This document shows, in pieces, positions 34,739-43,066 of a stretch of 64,000 bases of DNA. This DNA comes from Marinomonas balearica (GTDB lineage Bacteria; Pseudomonadota; Gammaproteobacteria; Pseudomonadales; Marinomonadaceae): contig NZ_SNXC01000011.1 of the NCBI RefSeq assembly GCF_004362145.1, positions 236,438 through 300,437 on the forward strand, given 5' to 3'. The notes beneath the pieces are model-generated. The model made no database searches. It was given only the letters and a program-made list of their open reading frames with translations, and was not told where the DNA came from. Position numbers and translations under genes: made by a program. The first letter of the stretch is position 1. The number at the start of each line of letters is the position of its first letter.

Positions 34739-36013
34739 CTACTTTTTCTTCATAACTGCAAACGGGTTGCTTCTTAGTCCGTCGTTCGGCTTGTCTGCCA
34801 GTGTTGGTTTTTTCTCTGCGGTTTTCTTAGTGTCTTTTTTTGATTTCGTCGGTTTGGCTTTTCGTTGCAGCGGGATGTCGTGGTCTGGGTGAAAACCATC
34901 GATGTATTTACGGATGATTTTTTTGCCTGTAAGGGCTTCGATGTCTAGCAAAGCATCGAATTCGTCTGCGCTGGCGATGGAGAAGGCTTGCCCTGCGTGT
35001 CCCGCACGGCCAGTACGGCCAATACGGTGGATGTAGTCTTCCGAGACTTTGGGTAAGTCATAGTTGATCACAAGCGGTAGGTTTTGAATGTCGATACCGC
35101 GCGCGGCAACGTCGGTTGCGACGAGTATTGAAATCTCGTTGTTTTTAAACTGATCGAAGACGTGTATACGCTCGTCTTGTGTTCTGTCACTGTGCAGCGC
35201 GCCGGCGCTGATGCCATCTTCGTTTAATGCTTCTGCGACTAAGTCGGCGTTCTTCTTAGTGTTGGTGAAGACGATAACTTGTGCATGCGGTTTACGGTTA
35301 AGCAGCTCCAGCAGTAGCTCGGTTTTACGCTTTTTATCGACCGGATGCAGCCATTGGTTTATGTTCGGCTTGGCTGCTGCTTTTTGGATCGTCGTCACGT
35401 CTTTAGGTTGGTTCAGTATCTTTTTCGCCAGTTTTTTGATTGGCGGCGCAAAGGTTGCTGAGAAGAGTAAGGTTTGGCGCTGTTTCGGAAGCGCTTGGAT
35501 TATCTGGTCAAGCTCTTTTGCGAATCCAAGATCCAGCAATCTGTCGGCTTCATCCAATACTAAATGCGTCAGAGAATCAAAAAGTATGTCACCTCTTTGA
35601 TGTAGATCTAATAATCTTCCCGGCGTTGCGACTAAAATGTCTGAGCCGCGCTTAAGGTATTTTCGTTGAGGTAAGATCCGCACTCCGCCGAAAATCACTT
35701 GATGGCGCAGTGTAAGGAATTCATTAAACGCTTTAATGTTGGCGTTTAATTGAATTGCTAATTCGCGGGTAGGCGCAATAATCAAACAACGTACGTGATT
35801 CGGTTTGGCTTTTTCTCCGCTTTTTAACGCTTGTAAAATAGGCAAACAGAATGCCGCCGTTTTACCCGAGCCCGTTTGCGCGGTTGCGATTAAGTCATGC
35901 CCTTCGAGTATTTCTGGAATGGCTTGGTCTTGTATCGACGTTGGAGCGGTCAGTTCAAGAGTCTCTAGTGCGCTAAGAATCTCTTGGTCTAAGCCGAATT
36001 TAGAAAATGTCAT
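34739..36013 (-). CDS. rhlE: DEAD-box RNA helicase, RhlE type
   Basis: ATP-dependent RNA helicase of the RhlE group, acting in RNA turnover or ribosome assembly. Motifs in order: Q motif (TFSKFGLDQEILSALETL, PTSIQDQAIP), AQTGSGKT, PTRELAIQL, VLDEADRLLDLGF, LFSATF, and C-terminal ATDVAARGID and HRIGRTGRAG. The last 60 residues are a basic Lys/Thr-rich tail (KPTKSKKDTKK) as in RhlE. I start at the Met giving MTFSKFGL; a GTG five codons upstream is possible. Length 424. Alone on the minus strand. Confidence 0.92.
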   Translation of the reverse strand: MTFSKFGLDQEILSALETLELTAPTSIQDQAIPEILEGHDLIATAQTGSGKTAAFCLPILQALKSGEKAKPNHVRCLIIAPTRELAIQLNANIKAFNEFLTLRHQVIFGGVRILPQRKYLKRGSDILVATPGRLLDLHQRGDILFDSLTHLVLDEADRLLDLGFAKELDQIIQALPKQRQTLLFSATFAPPIKKLAKKILNQPKDVTTIQKAAAKPNINQWLHPVDKKRKTELLLELLNRKPHAQVIVFTNTKKNADLVAEALNEDGISAGALHSDRTQDERIHVFDQFKNNEISILVATDVAARGIDIQNLPLVINYDLPKVSEDYIHRIGRTGRAGHAGQAFSIASADEFDALLDIEALTGKKIIRKYIDGFHPDHDIPLQRKAKPTKSKKDTKKTAEKKPTLADKPNDGLRSNPFAVMKKK

Positions 36014-36266
36014 AGAAGATTGAATCACTTTTGTAAGGTATGCTTGCGCTTCGCTTTAGAAGCCTTTATTTAAGGAGGCTGCAAATAAGCTCACTGATTT
36101 TAGTGTGTTGCTCAGCGTTTATCATTAGCGGCGTCTTTAATTGCGGTATTCTACCGTGTCGGGCGCTGTAAACATAGAAGTGGGTTAAATTGTTTAAAGT
36201 AGAGATCCATACGAAGTCACAAGCAAAGGTCTCTTTGGGTCAGTAGGCATTAAGAAGCATAAAAAT

Positions 36267-37448
36267 ATGGTGAAACGAGTTGTTATTTCAGGTGCTGGGA
36301 TTGGCGGTTTAGCGGCGGCGTTGGCGTGTGCTAAGCAAGGCTTTGACGTAACGGTGTTAGAGCAGGCGCATGAGATCAAAGAAGTGGGCGCAGGGCTGCA
36401 AATGAGCCCAAACGCAATGAAGGTTTTGCAAGCTTTGGGTGTGTCAGAAACCTTAGCCGACGCAGCGTTTTCACCAAAGTATGCCGCAATACGGCATTAC
36501 CAATCGGGAGCGTATTTTTTAAAGTCTCCATTAGGAGGTGTTGCTGAGCGCCGCTATCAAGCACCTTATTGGCATTTGCACAGAGCTGATTTAATTCATG
36601 TTTTATATCAAGCGTGCTTAGAGTGTAACGTTGAGATTAAGCTTAACTGTTCGGTAACGGGTTATAAAAATACACGTGATGGCGTGATTGTATTCACCGA
36701 GAAATATAAGTTAGACGCAAATATTTTGGTTGGTGCTGATGGCATCAAATCAACGATTCGTAAACAGATGAAAGGTGATGAACCTGTTGAGTTCACTGGA
36801 CAAGTTGCATGGCGTGGCACGATCAATACAAAAGATCATCCTGAGTTAACCATTGCACCTGAGGCAAGTGTGTGGGCTGGGCCGGGTAAACATTTAGTGA
36901 CCTATTATCTTCGGGGCGGAGAGCTGATCAATTTTGTAGCGGTGGAAGAAAAGGATACTTGGCGAAGCGAGAGTTGGCGTCAGGAAGGGGATGTTAAAGC
37001 GTTACGTGCGTCTTTTTCGGGTTGGCATCCTACGGTTACTCGGTTATTGGATGCGTGCGACGCAAGCTTTATCTGGGCGTTAAACGCTCGGCCTTATTTG
37101 GATTCATGGTGTGACGGACGAACGGTTTTGTTGGGCGATGCCTGTCATCCAATGCTGCCTTTTATGGCACAAGGCGCAGCAATGGCGATTGAAGATGCCT
37201 ATGTATTATCGACCTGTTTAAAAGAATTGAGCGATGAACGTGGGCTTCTTCAATATCAAGAAAAGCGATTAATGCGAACGCGTGAAATTCAGGAAATGTC
37301 CAAGTCAAATACGTCGTTGTTTCATATGCACGGAGGCATGGCGGGGGTGCTTCGTTTAAATGCAGTGCGTTTGGCGACACGTTTAATTCCGTCGATCTCA
37401 AACAGTAAGCTGGATCCTTTATACGGTTATGATGCAACTAAGGTCTAA
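36267..37448 (+). CDS. FAD-dependent monooxygenase, salicylate-hydroxylase-like
   Basis: Flavoprotein aromatic hydroxylase type enzyme of 393 residues. FAD-binding GAGIGGLAAALACAKQGF at the N-terminus, the central LVGADGIKSTIRK (DG motif), and LLGDACHPMLPFMAQGAAMA with the GD motif are all intact. The closest named groups are salicylate 1-hydroxylase and 3-hydroxybenzoate 6-hydroxylase, but the aromatic substrate is not inferable, and no ring-cleavage genes lie nearby. The ATG has GAAG about nine bases upstream. A DMT transporter follows in the same direction after 90 bases. Confidence 0.85.
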   Translation: MVKRVVISGAGIGGLAAALACAKQGFDVTVLEQAHEIKEVGAGLQMSPNAMKVLQALGVSETLADAAFSPKYAAIRHYQSGAYFLKSPLGGVAERRYQAPYWHLHRADLIHVLYQACLECNVEIKLNCSVTGYKNTRDGVIVFTEKYKLDANILVGADGIKSTIRKQMKGDEPVEFTGQVAWRGTINTKDHPELTIAPEASVWAGPGKHLVTYYLRGGELINFVAVEEKDTWRSESWRQEGDVKALRASFSGWHPTVTRLLDACDASFIWALNARPYLDSWCDGRTVLLGDACHPMLPFMAQGAAMAIEDAYVLSTCLKELSDERGLLQYQEKRLMRTREIQEMSKSNTSLFHMHGGMAGVLRLNAVRLATRLIPSISNSKLDPLYGYDATKV

Positions 37449-37537
37449 AGTCATCATAGCCAATCACGCATTACGTTTCATTGATGTCGATACATCAAGC
37501 TATATAACACCATTTTGATATAAATAGGACGGTTCGA

Positions 37538-38440
37538 TTGTTTAAAGGAGCTTCGTTAAAAGCCGAGTTAATCTTGGTCTTGGTGACTATTCTAGCGGCC
37601 TTTGGTTGGATTTTTTCCAAAGAATCGCTGCATGAACTTCCCCCTCTCTTTTTTATCTCTACACGGTTTATTTTGGCGGGTTTTATACTGACGTTAGTGT
37701 CGCCAAAATCGGTTTTGGGCATGAACCGGAAAGGCTGGAAACACGCAAGCTTTGTCGGTGGTTTGATGGGGTTGGCGATGATGTTTTGGATCATTGGCTT
37801 AGATCAAATCCAAAATATAGGTGTCGGTGCATTCATCAGCAGTTTAGGGGTGGTGCTTGTTCCCTTGGTGGCTCGTCTCGTATTTAAAGATTCTCCACCT
37901 ACGAGTATTTGGTTTGCATTGCCTTTTGCGATCATGGGCTTGGCATTTTTGTCATTGGGCAGTTTGCAGTCTGCCACTGGTTTTGAATTCGCACAGCTTT
38001 ACTTTTTTATCGCGGCTGTCTTTTTGGCTTTGCAATTCACGTTTTTGTCTAAGCTTTCTACCACGATCAACTCATTTGGATTAACGGCTGTTCAGCTTTT
38101 TGTGACGGGAGTGATGATACTTATTGTCTCGCTGTTGACAGAGGAAGTGCCCAGTTCTGTTTCTTTGTCTACATTGGGGTGGTTTTTTGCAAGTGTCTTT
38201 ATTGCGACCACGTTGCGATTTTTACTTCAGACCTATGGGATGAGCTTAGCGTCTGCGAGTCATGCGGCGATCATTATGAACCTTGAGCCTGTATGGACCG
38301 CTCTGTTTGCCGTGCTTTGGTATTCTGAGCGGATGTCTGGTTGGCAATTGGTTGGGTGTGTTTTTGTTTTTATTTCTATGTTAGTTTCGAAATGGTCGGC
38401 GGTTCGTTCCTTTTTTCAAAAAAAAAGGCCGTCGCAGTAA
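37538..38440 (+). CDS. DMT-superfamily (EamA) transporter
   Basis: Inner-membrane protein of 300 residues with ten predicted helices in two EamA repeats, as in YdcZ/RhaT-like drug and metabolite exporters. Seen: LVLVTILAAFGWIFSKESL, helix 2 STRFILAGFILTLVSPK, and the C-terminal HAAIIMNLEPVWTALFAVL typical of the second repeat. Start is TTG with AGGA about eight bases upstream. A dyad (TTGATGT/ACATCAA, 37481-37498) lies just before the gene. Substrate unknown; its relation to the upstream monooxygenase is only positional. Confidence 0.88.
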   Translation: MFKGASLKAELILVLVTILAAFGWIFSKESLHELPPLFFISTRFILAGFILTLVSPKSVLGMNRKGWKHASFVGGLMGLAMMFWIIGLDQIQNIGVGAFISSLGVVLVPLVARLVFKDSPPTSIWFALPFAIMGLAFLSLGSLQSATGFEFAQLYFFIAAVFLALQFTFLSKLSTTINSFGLTAVQLFVTGVMILIVSLLTEEVPSSVSLSTLGWFFASVFIATTLRFLLQTYGMSLASASHAAIIMNLEPVWTALFAVLWYSERMSGWQLVGCVFVFISMLVSKWSAVRSFFQKKRPSQ

Positions 38441-38628
38441 TACTCATTCTTTATAAAAAGATGAGTCTGCGAGTGCGTTGCTTCGGTTTTATGCGTTCTA
38501 ATGGTACGGCGCTTGCTTCAAAGTGCCCGTACTCACTTCTTTGCAATTCGATTCGTCAAATAAAGACTTATTAGATTTCATTTGTTTACACGTTTCTCGG
38601 TTTTTTGAGCCTGTGTATTCGATTATAT

Positions 38629-38649
38629 TGAGAATAACGTTCATTCTCA
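38629..38649. promoter_or_regulatory. Fur-box-like dyad before the RND efflux operon
   Basis: TGAGAAT-7-ATTCTCA lies 28 bases before the adaptor start. The central 19 bases match the E. coli Fur consensus (GATAATGATAATCATTATC) at 13 positions. It may equally be an operator for an unknown regulator; no regulator gene is adjacent. Confidence 0.4.
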
Positions 38650-38676
38650 TACGAAATTGATAGGAAGATAGCGAGC

Positions 38677-39894
38677 ATGTTGCCAAAATTCAAACAAATT
38701 TCAGTGGCATTTGCTGCTTTATTGATCTTAGTCGGGTGTCAGGAATCCTCGACGGATAAGACCGCCTCTTCAGAGAAGAAAGCGGCCTTCAGTAAACCAA
38801 AAGCCGTCAATGTCGGCGTTGTTCAGATTAACCCTCAGTCTATCCAACTAACTTCAGAGCTTCCTGGAAGAACCAAATCCAGTTTGGTGGCAGAAATTCG
38901 ACCTCAAGTTGGCGGTATTATAGAGCGTCGATTGTTTGAAGAAGGGCAGACAGTTAATTCGGGTGATGTGCTTTATGATATCGACGATTCCACGTATGTA
39001 TCTGCAGTAAAACAAGCGCAAGCATCACTTGAAAGTGCCAAGGCGAGTTTCACTTCAACCAAACAGACCTATGAGCGCTATAAAACGCTGCGAAAGCGTA
39101 ACAACGTTTCTCAACAAAACCTTGATGATGCAAAAGTGGCTTACTTGGAAGCGAGAGCCAACCAGAAAAAAGCAGAAGCCGCTTTAGAAACGGCTCAGAT
39201 TGATCTGGAACACACCAAAATCACCTCACCTATTTCTGGTCGCGTAGGGATTTCAGAAGTGACGGTTGGCGCGTTAGTCACCGCAGGTCAATCAACGAGC
39301 TTAACGACCGTTCGTTCGACAAATCCTATCTTTGTCGATTTGTCTCAAACAAGTGTTGATCAACTGCGAGTACGAAATTTACTTCATCAAGCCGACGTCT
39401 CGGTGGGTTCTCAGAGTGTATCGCTGACGTTAGAAGACAATTCGGTTTACCCATATATCGGTCAATTAAAAGCGAGAGAGATTAACGTTGATGAATTAAC
39501 AGGCAGTGTGACCTTGCGTGCTGAATTCCCCAACCCTGATGGCCTGTTATTACCCGGTATGTTTGTACGCGGCAAAATTAACGACATTGACCACGCACAG
39601 GCGTTGCTCGTCCCTCAACAAGGTGTCAGTCGCGATCTAAAAGGCAATCCAATTGCTTTTGTTGTAAATGATCAGAACAAAATTGAAAAACGTATTTTGA
39701 AAACAGAGCGAGCATTGGGAAATCAATGGCTGGTGGTCAGTGGCATCAATGCGGGAGATTGGGTTGTTGTTGAAGGCACGGCAAAAATTCGTGCAGGCAG
39801 TTTGGTAAATACCGTTCAACTGCAAATGGACACGCAAAGTGGTGCAATGGTCGCTGTGAATGAAGCGACTTCCACTCAGCCGCAAGGGGAATAA
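38677..39894 (+). CDS. RND efflux periplasmic adaptor (membrane fusion protein), AcrA/MexA-like lipoprotein
   Basis: Adaptor that joins an RND pump to an outer-membrane channel. A signal sequence with lipobox LILVGC makes it an inner-membrane-anchored lipoprotein. Seen: SELPGRTKSSLVAEIRPQVG and IIERRLFEEGQTVNSGDVLY (lipoyl half), a long coiled-coil hairpin, then GRVGISEVTVGALVTAGQ (second lipoyl half) and a beta-barrel. Length 405 is typical of AcrA/MexA. The pump gene begins five bases after its stop. No TolC-like gene or TetR regulator is present beside it, so the outer channel is supplied from elsewhere. Confidence 0.93.
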   Translation: MLPKFKQISVAFAALLILVGCQESSTDKTASSEKKAAFSKPKAVNVGVVQINPQSIQLTSELPGRTKSSLVAEIRPQVGGIIERRLFEEGQTVNSGDVLYDIDDSTYVSAVKQAQASLESAKASFTSTKQTYERYKTLRKRNNVSQQNLDDAKVAYLEARANQKKAEAALETAQIDLEHTKITSPISGRVGISEVTVGALVTAGQSTSLTTVRSTNPIFVDLSQTSVDQLRVRNLLHQADVSVGSQSVSLTLEDNSVYPYIGQLKAREINVDELTGSVTLRAEFPNPDGLLLPGMFVRGKINDIDHAQALLVPQQGVSRDLKGNPIAFVVNDQNKIEKRILKTERALGNQWLVVSGINAGDWVVVEGTAKIRAGSLVNTVQLQMDTQSGAMVAVNEATSTQPQGE

Positions 39895-39899
39895 CGGCG

Positions 39900-42800
39900 A
39901 TGTTAGCGCAATTCTTTATTAACCGTCCGGTTTTTGCATGGGTTATTTCGATCGTCATTATGCTGGCGGGTGGTTTTTCGATTACCCAATTGCCCATTTC
40001 GCAATATCCTAATGTGGCGCCACCGAGCGTTCAAATCAGCGCTACTTATACGGGAGCGTCTGCTGAAACGGTCGAAAACAGTGTTACTCAAATATTAGAA
40101 CAACAGCTCACAGGTTTGGATGGGTTGCTCTACTTTTCATCGTCGAGCACATCCGCTGGGCGAGCGAGCATTAACGTGGTTTTTGAACAAGGTACAGACG
40201 CAGACACGGCGCAAGTGCAGGTTCAAAACAAAATTCAGCAAGTGACGTCGAGTTTACCTACGTCTGTTCAGCAGCAAGGTGTATCCGTCAGTAAATCGCA
40301 AAGCGATTTCTTGTTAATTGCTGCATTGTACGATGAAACGGATACAGACAGCGCAAGCGATCTGTCTGATTACCTCATAACAAGTATCCAAGATTCTGTC
40401 TCTCGAATCGAAGGTGTAGGCAGTGTTCGGGTATTTGGATCAGAGTATGCTATGCGAATCTGGCTGGATCCTTTGAAGTTGGCATCGTACGGATTGATGC
40501 CTTCCGATGTGTCGTCTGCGATTGCCACTCAAAACATTCAAGTAGCAGCAGGGAGCTTGGGGCAACGTCCTTCAAAAGTCGGTCAGGAGTTGAACGTAAC
40601 AGTGACCGCACAATCGAAGCTTCAAACACCACAAGAGTTTCGCGACATTATTTTGAAGTATGACGACAATGGAGCAACGGTTCGCCTGAGTAACGTTGCT
40701 TCGGTTGAGCTAGGCAGTGAAAGTTACGATTACGTTCCACGTTTAAATCGACATCCTGCATCCGGTATGGCTGTAATGCTTGCACCGGGCGCGAATGCTT
40801 TGTCCACTTCTGAGCTAGTGAAAAATAAGTTAACCGAACTGGCTCGCAATATGCCAGACGGCTATGAAATTTCATTTCCTAAAGACAATACTGCTTTTAT
40901 TAAAATCTCCATTGAAGAGGTGGTAAAGACACTGTTCGAAGCCATCGCACTGGTTGTGATTGTCATGTTTGTCTTCTTGCAGAGCTGGCGTGCGACCTTG
41001 ATACCGGCAATAGCGGTTCCTGTTGTTTTGTTGGGTACGTTTGGTGTGCTTCAAGTCTTTGGTTATTCCATAAATACACTGACGATGTTCGGCATGGTGC
41101 TTTCAATCGGTTTGCTGGTGGACGATGCTATCGTTGTGGTAGAGAACGTCGAGCGGGTGATGGAAGAAGAAAAACTGTCACCAAGACAAGCAACCATCAA
41201 ATCAATGAAAGAAATCACCAGCGCATTGGTGGGGATTGCCGTTGTACTTTCTGCGGTATTTTTACCCATGGCGTTCTTTAGTGGATCAACAGGTGTAATC
41301 TACCGTCAGTTTTCCATTACGATTGTGTCTTCAATGATATTGTCCGTTATCGTTGCTTTAACACTTTCCCCAGCACTTTGTGCCACCTTATTGAAACCAA
41401 ATCATCATGCCGCTAAAAAAGGCTTGGGCGGACTGTTCAATCGAAGCTTTGATTGGGCGACCGGGCGCTATTCTGGTCGTATTGCTAAAGTAGTGAAGCA
41501 GCCAGTTCGCTGGCTCGTTCTGTATGGCATTATCATTGGTGGCTTATGGGCAATGATGGGAAATCTTCCTGGTGGTTTTTTACCTCAAGAAGACCAAGGT
41601 GACATCATGGTTATGGTGAGTTTGCCTGAAGGAGCGTCATTAACTCGTACCAACGATGTGATGAACGAGGTGGAAGATCACTTCCTGAACACCGAAGGTA
41701 GCTATGTAAAAGACATTTTTACTATCAGTGGCTTCAATTTTATGGGCAGTGGACAAAATGCAGGTATGGCGTTTGTCTTGTTAAAAAATTGGTCTGAGCG
41801 TACAAGTCCTATGGCGAGCGCGCAAGCCATTGCGGGTCGCTCTTGGGGCGCATTTGCGGGTCTTAGAGACGCGCAGATTTTTACCTTGCTTCCGCCGTCC
41901 ATTATGGGATTAGGTCAGAGTAATGGTTTTACCTTTCAACTTCAGGCATCGGGCAATACTGACCGTGCAACCTTGATCGAGATGCGCGACAAACTATTAG
42001 CGGATGCTCGTACGAGCAAGATCCTGACAGGTGTTCGCATGGGCGCCCAAACAGAGAAACCGCAGTTGCACATAGACATCGACCAAGAAAAAGCCTCCGC
42101 ATTAGGTTTGTCAATGAGTGACATAACCACAACCATTTCGTCGGCGTGGGCAGGATCTTATGTAAACGACTTTATTGACCGCGGACGTGTTAAAAAAGTC
42201 TACATCAAGGGCGATGCGCAATACCGCTCAGATCCAGATGATTTACAACATTGGTATGTGCGCGGCAGTGGCAATACGATGACGCCTTTCTCTGCATTTT
42301 CTGAGAGTTCGTGGACGTATGGCCCAAGTAGTCTATCGAGGTTTAATGGCTTGGCATCGTATCAAGTTCAAGGGTCGGCTGCACAAGGTCTTAGTTCTGG
42401 TGCGGCGATGGATGAAATGGAGAGTTTAGCTCAGCAATTGCCGAAAGGATCGTCGTACGCTTGGAGTGGCTTGTCTTACCAAGAACGTCAATCGAGCGGT
42501 CAGACGCAAATGTTATACGCGATTTCAATCTTGGTTGTATTTCTGTGCTTGGCCGCATTGTATGAAAGCTGGACTGTGCCTTTTTCTGTCATCATGGTTA
42601 TACCATTGGGGATTTTAGGTACGGCTGCTGCCGCCTATATTAGAGGGCTGGAAAACGACGTGTATTTCCAAGTTGCACTTTTGACCACCATCGGGTTGTC
42701 TTCAAAAAATGCGATCTTGATTGTCGAATTTGCAGAAGAAGCCTATCGACGTGGTGCAACAGTATGGGAAGCGGCAAAAGAAGGTGCAACCTTGCGGTTA

Positions 42801-43007
42801 CGTCCAATCATCATGACATCGTTGGCGTTTATTGTGGGTACTTTGCCCTTGGCGCTTTCTACTGGCGCAGGAGCGAACAGCCGTATCTCCATTGGTTCTG
42901 GCATTGTCGGCGGTACGCTTACAGCAACGGTGTTGGCGATCTTCTTCGTTCCATTGTTTTTTGTGGTCGTACGTCGCTTGTTTCCAAAGCGATCAGAGCA
43001 TTTGTAA
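39900..43007 (+). CDS. RND multidrug efflux pump, AcrB/MexB-like (HAE-1)
   Basis: Inner-membrane proton-driven efflux pump of 1035 residues, the HAE-1 drug/detergent group. N-terminus FFINRPVFAWVISIVIMLAGG, two periplasmic porter regions, and the proton-relay Asp pair in SIGLLVDDAIVVVENVERVM near residue 405; the second half has the matching GLSSKNAILIVEFAEE with the conserved Lys. The FLPQEDQGDIMVMVSLPEGAS stretch is also typical. Immediate linkage with the adaptor gene confirms the pair. Whether drugs, bile salts or solvents are exported is not determinable. Confidence 0.95.
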   Translation: MLAQFFINRPVFAWVISIVIMLAGGFSITQLPISQYPNVAPPSVQISATYTGASAETVENSVTQILEQQLTGLDGLLYFSSSSTSAGRASINVVFEQGTDADTAQVQVQNKIQQVTSSLPTSVQQQGVSVSKSQSDFLLIAALYDETDTDSASDLSDYLITSIQDSVSRIEGVGSVRVFGSEYAMRIWLDPLKLASYGLMPSDVSSAIATQNIQVAAGSLGQRPSKVGQELNVTVTAQSKLQTPQEFRDIILKYDDNGATVRLSNVASVELGSESYDYVPRLNRHPASGMAVMLAPGANALSTSELVKNKLTELARNMPDGYEISFPKDNTAFIKISIEEVVKTLFEAIALVVIVMFVFLQSWRATLIPAIAVPVVLLGTFGVLQVFGYSINTLTMFGMVLSIGLLVDDAIVVVENVERVMEEEKLSPRQATIKSMKEITSALVGIAVVLSAVFLPMAFFSGSTGVIYRQFSITIVSSMILSVIVALTLSPALCATLLKPNHHAAKKGLGGLFNRSFDWATGRYSGRIAKVVKQPVRWLVLYGIIIGGLWAMMGNLPGGFLPQEDQGDIMVMVSLPEGASLTRTNDVMNEVEDHFLNTEGSYVKDIFTISGFNFMGSGQNAGMAFVLLKNWSERTSPMASAQAIAGRSWGAFAGLRDAQIFTLLPPSIMGLGQSNGFTFQLQASGNTDRATLIEMRDKLLADARTSKILTGVRMGAQTEKPQLHIDIDQEKASALGLSMSDITTTISSAWAGSYVNDFIDRGRVKKVYIKGDAQYRSDPDDLQHWYVRGSGNTMTPFSAFSESSWTYGPSSLSRFNGLASYQVQGSAAQGLSSGAAMDEMESLAQQLPKGSSYAWSGLSYQERQSSGQTQMLYAISILVVFLCLAALYESWTVPFSVIMVIPLGILGTAAAAYIRGLENDVYFQVALLTTIGLSSKNAILIVEFAEEAYRRGATVWEAAKEGATLRLRPIIMTSLAFIVGTLPLALSTGAGANSRISIGSGIVGGTLTATVLAIFFVPLFFVVVRRLFPKRSEHL

Positions 43008-43066
43008 AGACGATTAACTCTACGAGAGGGTGAAGAGTAGATTCGTTTACGGCTATTTAGGTCAGA

